Shown: positions 54,418 to 63,377 of the stretch, one piece after another
Numbering within the stretch: the first letter of the stretch is position 1
Layout: the number at the start of each line of letters is the position of its first letter
Translations under genes and position numbers: made by a program
NCBI GenBank assembly: GCA_030148225.1
Contig: JASBTX010000042.1
Coordinates: forward strand, 124,001 to 188,000
Direction of reading: 5' to 3'
DNA: 64,000 nucleotides
Source: Paracoccaceae bacterium
GTDB taxonomy: Bacteria; Pseudomonadota; Alphaproteobacteria; Rhodobacterales; Rhodobacteraceae
The notes under the pieces: model-generated
Database searches by the model: none
What the model was told of the DNA's origin: nothing
The model's input: the letters and a program-made list of their open reading frames with translations, nothing else

Positions 54418-56073
54418 TTACATATTCGGATAATTGGGCCCATCGCCGCCCTGCGGCGTAACCCAGGTGATATTCTGGCTCGGGTCTTTAATATCGCATG
54501 TCTTGCAATGCACGCAATTCTGGAAATTGATCACAAAGGCCGGTTCCTTGCCCTCTTCCTCGACCACCTCATAGACACCGGCAGGGCAATAGCGCTGTGC
54601 CGGTTCGGCGAATTTGGGCAGGTTGGTCCCGATGGGGATGCCGGGATCGCCCAGGCGCAGATGCACCGGCTGGCCTTCTTCGTGATTGGTCATCGAAAAA
54701 CTGACATTTGTCAGCCGGTCGAATGACAGGACGCCATCCGGTTTCGGATAATTTATGGGCTGATGGCGGTCTGCCGGTTCCGTCGATTGCGCATCCGTCT
54801 TGCCGTGTTTCTGCGTGCCAAACAGGCTGAACCCGCCAAAGAGCGTCTGAAACCACATGTCGAAGCCACCAAGGAACAGGCCACCCAGCGGTCCCCATTT
54901 GGCATTCAGCGGCGCGACATTGCGGACCTTTTTCAAATCCTTGCCGACAACGCCGCGACGCAGTTCGGTATCATAATCGCTCAGCGTATCGGCCGAACGG
55001 CCCGCGGCCATCGCGGCATGCGCGGCCTCGGCGGCGGCAATGCCGGAATGCATCGCGTTGTGATTACCCTTGATCCGGGGCAGGTTCACCAGACCCGCCG
55101 AACACCCCAAAAGGGCACCGCCCGGAAACGCCACCTCGGGGATCGACTGAAAGCCGCCCTTGGTCACGGCACGGGCGCCATAGGCGACACGCTTGCCGCC
55201 TTCCAGCACCTCGGCAATGCGCGGATGATGCTTGAACCGCTGAAACTCCATGTAAGGGTAGAGATGCGGGTTCTTGTAGTTCAGATCGATGATATAGCCG
55301 ACATAGACCTGATTGTTCTCAAGATGATACATGAACGAACCGCCGGATTGCTTGAACCCGAGCGGCCAGCCCATCGTGTGTGTCACCTCGCCCTGATTGT
55401 GGTTTTCAGGGCGGATTTCCCAGATTTCCTTCATCCCGATGCCGAATTTCGGGACGTCGCAATCAGCATCCAGATTGTATTTGGCGATCACTTCCTTGGA
55501 CAGTGAACCACGCGCGCCCTCGCTCAGGAACACGTACTTGCCGTGCAGTTCCATTCCGGGTTCATACGCATCGCCCGGCGTTCCATCGGCGTTTTTGCCG
55601 AACTCGCCCGCGACCACACCTTTGAGCGCGCCATTGTCGTGATAGACCAGTTCCGAACAGGCCATGCCCGGAAAAATCTCGACGCCCATCGCTTCGGCCT
55701 GTTCAGCCAGCCAGCGACAGACATTACCCATGGAGACAATGTAATTGCCATGATTGTTCATCAGGGGCGGCATGATGAAATTGGGCAGACGGATATGCCC
55801 GCCTTCGCCCATCACGTAGAAATTGTCTTTCTTGACCTTGGTATGGATCGGTGCGCCCTTGTCACGCCAGTCGGGGATCAGCCGGTCAAGGCCCGATGGA
55901 TCAAGAACCGCGCCCGACAGGATATGCGCGCCCACTTCAGAGCCTTTTTCCAGCACCACGACGTTCAGATCAGCATCCAGCTGTTTCAGACGGATGGCAG
56001 CCGACAGACCGGCAGGGCCTGCGCCCACGATCACGACATCGACCTCCATCGATTCCCGTTCAAATTCGGACAT
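54418..56073 (-). CDS. Electron transfer flavoprotein:ubiquinone oxidoreductase
   Basis: The 551-residue protein has the FAD motif VDVVIVGAGPAGLSAAIRLK, the quinone-binding region and the C-terminal 4Fe-4S motif CPAGVYEVVEEEGKEPAFVI then NCVHCKTCDIKDPSQNITWV. It is full length. It sits at the inner membrane and passes electrons from ETF to ubiquinone, completing the route for EtfBA. ATG 56073 is preceded by AGAGGGAG; the GTG next to it is an alternative. Confidence 0.96.
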   Translation of the reverse strand: MSEFERESMEVDVVIVGAGPAGLSAAIRLKQLDADLNVVVLEKGSEVGAHILSGAVLDPSGLDRLIPDWRDKGAPIHTKVKKDNFYVMGEGGHIRLPNFIMPPLMNNHGNYIVSMGNVCRWLAEQAEAMGVEIFPGMACSELVYHDNGALKGVVAGEFGKNADGTPGDAYEPGMELHGKYVFLSEGARGSLSKEVIAKYNLDADCDVPKFGIGMKEIWEIRPENHNQGEVTHTMGWPLGFKQSGGSFMYHLENNQVYVGYIIDLNYKNPHLYPYMEFQRFKHHPRIAEVLEGGKRVAYGARAVTKGGFQSIPEVAFPGGALLGCSAGLVNLPRIKGNHNAMHSGIAAAEAAHAAMAAGRSADTLSDYDTELRRGVVGKDLKKVRNVAPLNAKWGPLGGLFLGGFDMWFQTLFGGFSLFGTQKHGKTDAQSTEPADRHQPINYPKPDGVLSFDRLTNVSFSMTNHEEGQPVHLRLGDPGIPIGTNLPKFAEPAQRYCPAGVYEVVEEEGKEPAFVINFQNCVHCKTCDIKDPSQNITWVTPQGGDGPNYPNM

Positions 56074-56308
56074 CACGACACTCCCTCTATTGTCGCAGAT
56101 TCGCGTTGAGCCCGGTTAGCGCAGAGCGGTGATCAAGGTCAACTTTTGTGCTGATCTGTTGCGTATTGTGCGACGAATTGTTGTGCGATCCGCCGAATTC
56201 CGGCCACCGGGGGTTTCATGCTTGCAACCCGCGCCTTAAATCGCGCATCGTGTTGCCAAGCTAAGAAAAACCGGAGCGGGGCGGGGCATCGGGCCCCTGC
56301 AGAATATC

Positions 56309-56779
56309 ATGGAAAAATTCCCAATCACCGGGGCCGGGTTCGCCGCCCTGGAGGAAGAGCTGAAAGCGCTGAAAAGCGTGGAGCGGCCCGCCATTATCAA
56401 AGCCATCGCCGAAGCGCGCGAGCATGGCGATTTGTCGGAAAATGCCGAATATCACTCTGCCCGCGAAAAGCAGAGCTTTATCGAAGGCCGCATCAAGGAA
56501 CTGGAAGGTCTGATTTCGCTGTCAGAAGTGATCGATCCGTCAACGCTGAGCGGTGCCATCAAGTTCGGTGCGACGGTCACGATTGTCGATGAAGACACGG
56601 ACGAGGAAAAAACCTATCAGATCGTGGGCGAGGCCGAGGCCGATATCGAGGCGGGCAAGCTGAATATCAAATCGCCGCTGGCACGTGCGCTGATCGGCAA
56701 GGACGAAGAAGACAGTGTCGAGGTGCGAACACCCGGCGGGACGCGCAGCTATGAAATCCTGAAAGTTGCGTATATCTGA
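56309..56779 (+). CDS. greA: Transcription elongation factor GreA
   Basis: The 156-residue protein has the N-terminal coiled-coil ([40 protein letters not shown] with the acidic tip that enters RNA polymerase) and the C-terminal FKBP-like domain ([20 protein letters not shown]). It rescues backtracked polymerase by transcript cleavage. A 235-base divergent gap separates it from the ETF:quinone oxidoreductase; it holds two TTGTGCGA copies (56166, 56181) of unknown meaning. Confidence 0.96.
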   Translation: MEKFPITGAGFAALEEELKALKSVERPAIIKAIAEAREHGDLSENAEYHSAREKQSFIEGRIKELEGLISLSEVIDPSTLSGAIKFGATVTIVDEDTDEEKTYQIVGEAEADIEAGKLNIKSPLARALIGKDEEDSVEVRTPGGTRSYEILKVAYI

Positions 56780-56807
56780 GCAGGGAACCAGGCGGTAAGA
56801 GGCCGGT

Positions 56808-57836
56808 ATGGCTGATCGGAAACAGGAACAACCATTCAATCTGGGCGTTTTCAATGCGCCGGCCAAATCACGGATTTCGTCAACCGAAATCGTGGCGCTG
56901 ATCCTGTCGCTCTTGTGGATCGGGCTGGTGGTGCTGTTTTATTTCGTATTGCGCCACGATGTGGCCGGGGCGGGGGATGATCCGCTGATATCGCTGATGA
57001 CGATTATCGCGGTGTTCCTGCCCCTCGCGGTGATCTGGGTTGCCGCTGTCACCGCCCGCACCTCGCGCGAGATGCGCTCGGAAACCTCGAGGCTGCAAAC
57101 CAGCGTCGAGGCGATGCGCAACGCCTATGTGCTGCAACAGCAGAATTCGGGCCTGTCGGTGCGCCCGTCGATGGAGCAAAAGCTGGACCAGATCGCCGAA
57201 AGCACGCGCCAGACCGAGAGCGCAATCGCGACATTCACCTCGACCCGGGACAAGACGCGCCCCTCCGCGGAAAAACCGGCGGTGGACAAACCCGCCGACA
57301 TGTCCGGACAGGATCAGGCGCAGGCCAGCCTTGCCTTGGGCACCCCTGCGGAAGAACTGCAAAGCCCGGTGACCGTGACGGATTTCATCAAGGCATTGAA
57401 TTTCCCCGAGGATGAGAATGACCGCGACGGGTTCCGCGCGCTGCGCATGGCGCTGCAGGACAGGGCCATCGCCAAGCTGGTGCGGGCGTCAGAGGATATT
57501 CTGACGCTTCTGTCGCATGACGGGATCTACATGGATGATCTGTCGCCCGACCGCGCCAAACCCGAGATCTGGCGACAATTCGCACGCGGTGAACGCGGAC
57601 GTTCGGTGGCGGCGCTTGCCGGTATCCGTGATCGCTCTTGTCTGGCGCTGACAGCGGGGCGCATGAAATCGGACATGATCTTTCGCGATGCGGCGCATCA
57701 TTTTCTGCGGCAGTTCGACCGGATTTTCGTGGATTTCGAGGCGAACGCGACCGATCAGGAATTGTCCGAACTCGCCGAGACGCGCACGGCGCGGGCTTTC
57801 ATGTTGCTGGGCCGGGTCGCGGGAACCTTTGATTAG
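56808..57836 (+). CDS. Two-helix membrane protein of unknown function
   Basis: The 342-residue protein has two membrane helices near the N-terminus (IVALILSLLWIGLVVLFYFV and LMTIIAVFLPLAVIWVAAVT), a coiled-coil (SREMRSETSRLQTSVEAMRN), a charged low-complexity linker and a C-terminal helical domain (DFIKALNFPEDENDRDGFRA). It resembles hypothetical proteins of other Rhodobacterales in layout. It is 28 bases after greA and may share its transcript. Confidence 0.8.
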   Translation: MADRKQEQPFNLGVFNAPAKSRISSTEIVALILSLLWIGLVVLFYFVLRHDVAGAGDDPLISLMTIIAVFLPLAVIWVAAVTARTSREMRSETSRLQTSVEAMRNAYVLQQQNSGLSVRPSMEQKLDQIAESTRQTESAIATFTSTRDKTRPSAEKPAVDKPADMSGQDQAQASLALGTPAEELQSPVTVTDFIKALNFPEDENDRDGFRALRMALQDRAIAKLVRASEDILTLLSHDGIYMDDLSPDRAKPEIWRQFARGERGRSVAALAGIRDRSCLALTAGRMKSDMIFRDAAHHFLRQFDRIFVDFEANATDQELSELAETRTARAFMLLGRVAGTFD

Positions 57837-57887
57837 ACCGGCCTGACGACCCTGCCCGACGGCCGGCCCGACGACCGGCTGGCGCAA

Positions 57888-57952
57888 AGGGGGCGCTGCC
57901 CCCTCTTTTGCGGGGCAAAATTCACCCCCGAGGTTGATTTGGAACAATGAAG
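57888..57952. repeat. Rhodobacteraceae-type intergenic element, copy 2
   Basis: AGGGGGC-GCT-GCCCCCT (57888-57904) and TTTTGC-GGG-GCAAAA (57906-57920) are two adjacent hairpins followed by CACCCCCGAGGTTGATTTGG AACAATGAAG-like text. The tail is related to the element at 1896. The hairpins may also end transcription of both flanking convergent genes. Confidence 0.5.
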
Positions 57953-57966
57953 ATTGTCCGGGTTGT

Positions 57967-58344
57967 TCAGCCGGGCTGAACCATCCGTCCCAGCGGGCGG
58001 CCTGCCAGAATATGCAGGTGGTAGTGCGGGACATCCTGAACGCCGTTCCGGCCGCTATTGGCGATCAGGCGGTAGCCATCGCCATCGGATGGAGCAACGC
58101 CCAGAAGGCGGCAGATTTCGCCGGCGGTACGGGTGAAATCGACGATTTCGGCATCCGTCGCATCGCTGGCGAAGTGATCAAAGCAGACATAGGCGCCCTT
58201 GGGGATGACCAGCACATGATCCGGGGCCTGCGGGCTGATATCGCGAAAGGCCAGCGTGTGATCGGTTTCCAGAACAGTGGTGTTCGGAATCTCTCCCCGC
58301 AGGATGCGGGCGAATATGTTGTCGGTATCGTAGACGTAGCTCAT
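57967..58344 (-). CDS. HIT-family nucleotide-binding protein
   Basis: The 125-residue protein has the histidine triad in QDVPHYHLHILAGRPLGRM and the N-terminal DNIFARILRGEIPNTTVLET of the HINT branch. It probably hydrolyses nucleoside phosphoramidates or adenylated compounds. It lies 8 bases after the glycosyltransferase gene. Confidence 0.93.
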   Translation of the reverse strand: MSYVYDTDNIFARILRGEIPNTTVLETDHTLAFRDISPQAPDHVLVIPKGAYVCFDHFASDATDAEIVDFTRTAGEICRLLGVAPSDGDGYRLIANSGRNGVQDVPHYHLHILAGRPLGRMVQPG

Positions 58345-58352
58345 TTCCGTCC

Positions 58353-59930
58353 TCAGTCGCTAAAGAGATGCTCGAGGGACATCACCTCGGCCGCCTTATC
58401 CTCATTGATCGAGAAAAAGGCGGATATCGCGGCGACATTGTCCGTGCGGGTGCCGGTTTCAGTCAGCTTGAAATTATGGGCAAAACCGGCATCCCGGATC
58501 TGGTCGTTTTCGAACGACACGTCGTAGCGCAGCGTCGGCAGCAGACGATCCAGCGTTTCCGGCGTGGTATGATCGCTGGCCAGACCGACACGCCGGGCAT
58601 GACCGATCAGGAATTCATCAGAGAATTCGCATTCGATATTCAGCATTTTGCTGGTGCAGCGGTCTGCGTAGAAATCATGGATCATCGCCAGGTTCTTGGG
58701 ATCGAGGCAGATCATCAGGTGATCGGTCTCGTAATAGTCAAACAGCATGCGGATCAGGGCCCTGCGGTGGCGCGCACGTTTCTCGAGCGAGTTCTGGATG
58801 CCGCCCAGATCGGGCAGATGGGTACTGCCCTCGTCAAAGAGATATTCGACACCGGGCATATTGGTGGCTTTTTGCACCTGCGCCAGCAGGCGCTTGGCGA
58901 CATGCCATTTCTTGCAGGTCAGGATGTAAAGAATCTTCTCGCGGCTCATCGTTGCTTCGGTCTCCCAGAAGCGGGGGGCGAAACGTCTTCCGACCCGACC
59001 CCGGTCCATGATGAACCCGTAAAGGCGGCGCCCTTCGTTCGAGAGGGCAAAATCGGTTCGCCCGCTATTATAGAGATCGCCAAGCCGGGCCTTCAGTTCG
59101 GTCGCGTCGGGCGAGACCTTGCGCGCAAACAGGAAATCCTGACTGAGCAGCAGATCATAGTGATCGCTGAAAAAGGTGACAGGAATACCGTAATCGGAAA
59201 ACATCAGGAATGTCAGCGTCCTGTTCTCGATCTCTTTTTCGGGAACGAGGTGTCGGACAAGCGTCTGGAAGAAGGTTTCGTCAGGAATCCATGACGTCGT
59301 GAAGAAACGTACCACATCCGGCCGTTCACGGCAGAAACGCAGCACCCATTCAATCGTGCGCCGTCTGAGACACCACCACTGGCTGCCGATCATCATCTCG
59401 AGGTCATGCGGGATTTTGCGGTGCAGTTTGGCCCAGCGCTGAAACCTGACCGAGGCATAGAACAGCGACTTGTGCTTTCTTTCGTTGACAAAGTGGCGCA
59501 GGGTCAGGCGCTCTTCCTTCATACCGGTCTTGATCCAGCCGGAGTCGAAAAAATCGACGGATTCGATGTAATCGACATCGCGGCTGTCAAGAAACCGGTG
59601 GATGAACTCGGCCGATTTGATCGAGATGCAGTCGCCCGAGAGCATGTAGAAATGGGTGGCGCGGGGGAATGCCTCGACCGCGGCCCTGATCGCGTTCAGC
59701 GATGCCTGCACAAGCGACCACTCCCCCCAGCCGCATTTCACACGCCGGGCGGCAAAGGTGACATTGGGATTGTCGCTGAGCGCGGTTCTGATTTTCTGGT
59801 AATGTTCCTTGCGCGCGCGGGCGTCGAAATGGATCGAGATATAGTCACCCGCCGTCGTCAGACGATTTGCCTGTTCGATGATTGCGTCCGGATCTTTGTG
59901 ACACAGCAGGATATAGGCAATACGCGCCAT
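58353..59930 (-). CDS. Core-2/I-branching type glycosyltransferase with DUF5928-like end
   Basis: The 525-residue protein opens with MARIAYILLCHKDPDAIIEQ, ISIHFDARA and YMLSGDCISIKSAEFIHRFL, the pattern of bacterial core-2/I-branching (GT14) enzymes, followed by SQWWCLRRRTIEWVLRFC. From about residue 330 a second domain begins (REKILYILTCKKWHVAKRLL) that I associate with DUF5928. It probably adds an N-acetylglucosamine or similar sugar to a surface glycan in the cytoplasm. It is divergent from the sulfotransferase gene across 187 bases. Confidence 0.82.
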   Translation of the reverse strand: MARIAYILLCHKDPDAIIEQANRLTTAGDYISIHFDARARKEHYQKIRTALSDNPNVTFAARRVKCGWGEWSLVQASLNAIRAAVEAFPRATHFYMLSGDCISIKSAEFIHRFLDSRDVDYIESVDFFDSGWIKTGMKEERLTLRHFVNERKHKSLFYASVRFQRWAKLHRKIPHDLEMMIGSQWWCLRRRTIEWVLRFCRERPDVVRFFTTSWIPDETFFQTLVRHLVPEKEIENRTLTFLMFSDYGIPVTFFSDHYDLLLSQDFLFARKVSPDATELKARLGDLYNSGRTDFALSNEGRRLYGFIMDRGRVGRRFAPRFWETEATMSREKILYILTCKKWHVAKRLLAQVQKATNMPGVEYLFDEGSTHLPDLGGIQNSLEKRARHRRALIRMLFDYYETDHLMICLDPKNLAMIHDFYADRCTSKMLNIECEFSDEFLIGHARRVGLASDHTTPETLDRLLPTLRYDVSFENDQIRDAGFAHNFKLTETGTRTDNVAAISAFFSINEDKAAEVMSLEHLFSD

Positions 59931-60117
59931 AAGGCCCCTGGATACCGCTCGATATTTATTGTTGTTCAGGTCTTTGGGCGAAGATACGGATTTTGGCCCG
60001 GCCAGTGCAACTGTTCTTTTCCCGGAAATCGGTGAAGACAGTTAAGAAATAATCAATTAAACATTGCAAAGAGGCAGCAAGCTGGCAGAGACCAGCCACC
60101 GGCAAGAGGGTAGGCAG

Positions 60118-60921
60118 ATGGGATTTCCCGGAACCTGGATGACCGAAAGCGAAAGCGTGGTCTATCGCGTTGTGCCGAAATGCGCGTGCTCGACCATTGG
60201 TCAGATCATGTATTTTTCGGATAATGGCGAATTTTTCGAAGGCGACATTCACGATGCCCGCGAGGGGCTTCACAAATGGGCAATCGAAGAGAGCCAGCCC
60301 ATCATTGAACGCAATGTGAGGGCACAACAGACCTATGCCTTTACCTGCGTCAGGAACCCGTACACCCGCATCCTGTCGTCCTTTTTCGACAAGATCTGCG
60401 GCATCCAGCGCAACGGGAAACGCTATCGCGGCAATCTGGTGCCGCTCCTGACGCAGAAATACGGTGTCGCGGTCGAGGGTGAGTTTGACCAGATCGCGTC
60501 CTTCCGGCGGTTCCTTCTTTTTGCGCGGGATACGATCCGTTGGCGGCGGCCGATGGATCCGGATATCCACTGGTCGGCCATGGCCGGCCATATCTCGACC
60601 TTCATCGCCAATGGCGGGCGCTACAGCCGCATTTTTCACACCGAGGCCTTTAACGAGGGGATGCAGTCGGTTCTGGACGCGATCGAGGTCAGAAACCCCG
60701 TCGTGTTGTCCGAAATCCCACGGTTCAATGAATCCGAGGGCCACGGTCCCAAGCGCGCCCACCCCGTCGAGGATTATTTCGACGATCTGTCACGCCATCT
60801 GGTCTATGAAATCTACAAACGCGATTTCGATCTGTTCAAATATGATTTCCACGACCCGTCGAACAAGATGCCGACGGGCGAGATCGATCTGGACGAAGTG
60901 CACAAGAAACTAGGCAATTAG
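60118..60921 (+). CDS. Sulfotransferase family protein
   Basis: The 267-residue protein has the PAPS 5'-phosphosulfate-type loop VVYRVVPKCACSTIGQIMYF and the 3'-phosphate motif FTCVRNPYTRILSSFFDKIC of carbohydrate sulfotransferases (family 2). ATG 60118 follows AAGAGGGTAGGCAG. It would transfer sulfate from PAPS to a glycan hydroxyl; the divergent glycosyltransferase suggests the acceptor. No signal or membrane anchor is seen. Confidence 0.85.
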   Translation: MGFPGTWMTESESVVYRVVPKCACSTIGQIMYFSDNGEFFEGDIHDAREGLHKWAIEESQPIIERNVRAQQTYAFTCVRNPYTRILSSFFDKICGIQRNGKRYRGNLVPLLTQKYGVAVEGEFDQIASFRRFLLFARDTIRWRRPMDPDIHWSAMAGHISTFIANGGRYSRIFHTEAFNEGMQSVLDAIEVRNPVVLSEIPRFNESEGHGPKRAHPVEDYFDDLSRHLVYEIYKRDFDLFKYDFHDPSNKMPTGEIDLDEVHKKLGN

Positions 60922-60926
60922 GCCGA

Positions 60927-61703
60927 TCAGGCGGCAACAAATCGCGCCGCAACGTGGGCGATGCCAGCGAAATCCGCTGCAGCGCTGTCACCGGGCGCGA
61001 CGGGGGTCACGCCGGTGCAGGTGCCCGTCAGGATGATGTCTCCGGCGCAAAGCGACCGCGCCCCCAGCCCCTGCCGGTTGGCCAGCCACGCAACGCCATC
61101 AAAGATATGCGACCAGAGCAATCCGGCCGAGGTGCCCCGCGCCCGTTCATCGCCATTGACGCTGATCGCGACGTCGATCCCGCCGGGCTCATCCCAGTAA
61201 TCCGGGGGCACCTCTGTGCTCAGCACGGCCCCGCCATTGACGCCATGATCGGCGATCACGTGACATCCGGCCCCGGCAAGCCCTGCCGCCAGACGGCAAG
61301 ACACGATTTCAAACGAGGCCCGGACCGAGGCAATGGCCGACCGTAGTTCGCTTGCGTCATAAGGCACCTCGCGCGGTGGGATATCCTTGCCCAGTGTGAT
61401 GGCAAACTCGGTCTCCAGCATGGGTGAATGCGACGGATGGATCGCGATGCTGGCGTCGTTTTGGTAAATCGTCTCGGCAGAGACCGGCCCTACAAAGGGT
61501 TCATCCAGCGCGAGAAGTTTCAGCGCAGGGGCGCTGGTGCCGCCCAGTTTCCAGCCGCCGATCCGCTCTTGGCTGAGGTCGATCTGTGCACGCTGTATCC
61601 GATAGGCGGTGTCGGCATCGGCGATGCCCCGCAGGTCATCAGCGGCGACGCAGGTCCCGCCAAACCGGCTTTCGAGCAACATCTTGGCGGGATTATTCGG
61701 CAT
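60927..61703 (-). CDS. 2-keto-4-pentenoate hydratase-like protein
   Basis: The 258-residue protein belongs to the fumarylacetoacetase-C-like (MhpD/decarboxylase) group: IGGWKLGGTSAPALKLLALD, SPMLETEFAITLGKDIPPRE with the metal-binding Glu pair (ETE), and GDIILTGTCTGVTPVAPGDS. Members hydrate or decarboxylate 2-oxo acids from aromatic meta-cleavage. It runs convergent to the sulfotransferase gene, 5 bases apart, and lies 6 bases after the small gene at 61710. Confidence 0.87.
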   Translation of the reverse strand: MPNNPAKMLLESRFGGTCVAADDLRGIADADTAYRIQRAQIDLSQERIGGWKLGGTSAPALKLLALDEPFVGPVSAETIYQNDASIAIHPSHSPMLETEFAITLGKDIPPREVPYDASELRSAIASVRASFEIVSCRLAAGLAGAGCHVIADHGVNGGAVLSTEVPPDYWDEPGGIDVAISVNGDERARGTSAGLLWSHIFDGVAWLANRQGLGARSLCAGDIILTGTCTGVTPVAPGDSAAADFAGIAHVAARFVAA

Positions 61704-61709
61704 GTTTTT

Positions 61710-61961
61710 CTAGATCCTTTCACTGGTCGCGGGCAGCCCGTTGCCCAACCCTAGCGGAAAGAGAAGAAAACGAACAAGTGCCAGATCGCGCGGGCCAAGA
61801 TTACCGGTAACCGGCGGCAACCTATCGGCTTTCCGGAAAGGATCATCGGCGCGGATCATCCGGTGAAACGCCTGAGAACGCGCCTTGCGGCCAGCCTGCA
61901 GCGCCTCTGACATGTTGATGCTGCCGTCCGCGTTCAGAAATGGTGATCTGTCGTTTGGCAT
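61710..61961 (-). CDS. Small hypothetical protein
   Basis: The 83-residue product (MPNDRSPFLNADGSINMSEA, LQAGRKARSQAFHRMIRADD) has AGGAGG ahead of ATG 61961. It has an amphipathic middle with the string RKARSQAFHRM and no signal or strong membrane helix; the C-terminal LALVRFLLFPLGLGNG is mildly hydrophobic. I do not recognise it. It probably shares a transcript with the hydratase-like gene. Confidence 0.6.
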   Translation of the reverse strand: MPNDRSPFLNADGSINMSEALQAGRKARSQAFHRMIRADDPFRKADRLPPVTGNLGPRDLALVRFLLFPLGLGNGLPATSERI

Positions 61962-62129
61962 TGTGGGCCTCCTGATGGTCTGATGACGTTGTGCCACCGG
62001 TTTAGCGGTGCCCGGGCGACGCCGCTTAACGGCGGTCTTCAGATTGCCTTTTGTTTTTCTTTATTCCGTCTTTTCGACATATCCGAGTTTCCGGTTGCCA
62101 AGATTGCCGGGTTTCCTCTTACTGATCCC

Positions 62130-63353
62130 ATGACGGCATTTCAGAGATCGGTTGCGTTCGAGGATTACCGGCTGGACGCCGACATGGCAGAGCTGTGGAA
62201 AGGTGAACGCCAGATCCCGCTTGAGCCGCAGGTATTTGATTTGATGTGGTATCTCGTCAACAATGGCGATCATATCGTGTCGCGGGATGAACTGATCGAG
62301 CATGTCTGGGGCGGGCGTATCGTATCAGATGCCGCGATCTCGACCCGGCTGAACGCTGTACGTACAGCGCTGGATGACGATGGCAAAACACAGCGATTGA
62401 TCCGGACAATCCCCCGCCGCGGCTTCCGATTTGTCGGTCAGCTCATTGCGGATGAGGGCAAGGAGGGAGCTGCGGACGAGGCCCCTGGCATACAAATCGC
62501 GCCGCCAGGCCCCGGCGCCGGTATACGCTATCTCAGGTCGTTTGACGGGGTGCATATCGCCTACGAGGCCTTGGGAAACGGCCCGCCGTTGATGAAGGCA
62601 CCGAATTTCCTCAGCCATCTCGAGCTTGAACGAACCAGCCCGCTCTGGGGTCACTGGGTTCGGGAGTTGTCACGAATGCGAACGCTGGTCCGGATGGATC
62701 AGCGTGGAAACGGCCTGTCAGACTGGGACGTAGAAAACATATCATTCGAGGCATTCGTCAAAGACCTGCTTCATGTCATGGACGCCATGTCGATCGAACG
62801 CGCACCCATTCTGGGCCTGTCGCAGGGTGGCGCCATTGCCGCGCGCTTTGCCTATGAGCACCCTGATCGTGTCTCGGGTCTGATAATCGTCGGCGGCTAT
62901 GTCGCAGGGTGGCGGCGCTTGGGCGATCAGGATCAGCGTAAACGCCGCGAGGCCATGCTGGAATTGATGGGTGTCGGATGGGGTGAAAACAATCCCGCGT
63001 TCCGGCAGGTCTATTCCGGCCTTTTTATTCCCGGAGGCACCACCGAACAGCTTGATTGGCTGAATGAAATGCAGCGCGCCTCAACCACGCCGGAAAATGC
63101 CTACCGCATCCTCAATTCATTCGGCGATATCGACGTGCGCCCGGAATTGCCGGATATCGACGTGCCAGCGCTGATCGTCCATTGCCGTCAGGATGCGATG
63201 GTTCCTTTTGAAGCGGGCCGCCAGTTTGCGCTGAACCTGCCCGATGCACGTCTCGTCACGCTCGAAGGTCAGAACCATGTCCTGCTCGAAGAGGATCCCG
63301 GCTGGCCGATATTTCTGTCCGAAGTGACGGCGTTCCTGAACCGTATCGGCTAA
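62130..63353 (+). CDS. Winged-helix DNA-binding domain fused to an alpha/beta hydrolase
   Basis: The 407-residue protein has an OmpR/PhoB-type winged helix (about residues 1-105: LEPQVFDLMWYLVNNGDHIV, SRDELIEHVWGGRIVSDAAI, TIPRRGFRFVG) and a hydrolase domain (about 130-405). The latter keeps the catalytic triad: Ser in ILGLSQGGAIAARFAYEHP, Asp in CRQDAMVPFEAG and His in EGQNHVLLEEDPG. It has no receiver domain or membrane part. ATG 62130 begins the conserved part. It is a likely one-component regulator that binds or hydrolyses a small ester-type ligand. Target genes unknown. Confidence 0.88.
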   Translation: MTAFQRSVAFEDYRLDADMAELWKGERQIPLEPQVFDLMWYLVNNGDHIVSRDELIEHVWGGRIVSDAAISTRLNAVRTALDDDGKTQRLIRTIPRRGFRFVGQLIADEGKEGAADEAPGIQIAPPGPGAGIRYLRSFDGVHIAYEALGNGPPLMKAPNFLSHLELERTSPLWGHWVRELSRMRTLVRMDQRGNGLSDWDVENISFEAFVKDLLHVMDAMSIERAPILGLSQGGAIAARFAYEHPDRVSGLIIVGGYVAGWRRLGDQDQRKRREAMLELMGVGWGENNPAFRQVYSGLFIPGGTTEQLDWLNEMQRASTTPENAYRILNSFGDIDVRPELPDIDVPALIVHCRQDAMVPFEAGRQFALNLPDARLVTLEGQNHVLLEEDPGWPIFLSEVTAFLNRIG

Positions 63354-63377
63354 GGCAGGCAACGCCGCCAAACAATC

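Noticed and set aside
56166-56188. Direct repeat TTGTGCGA x2 upstream of greA
   Set aside because: Two short copies can arise by chance and no link to a regulator is visible.
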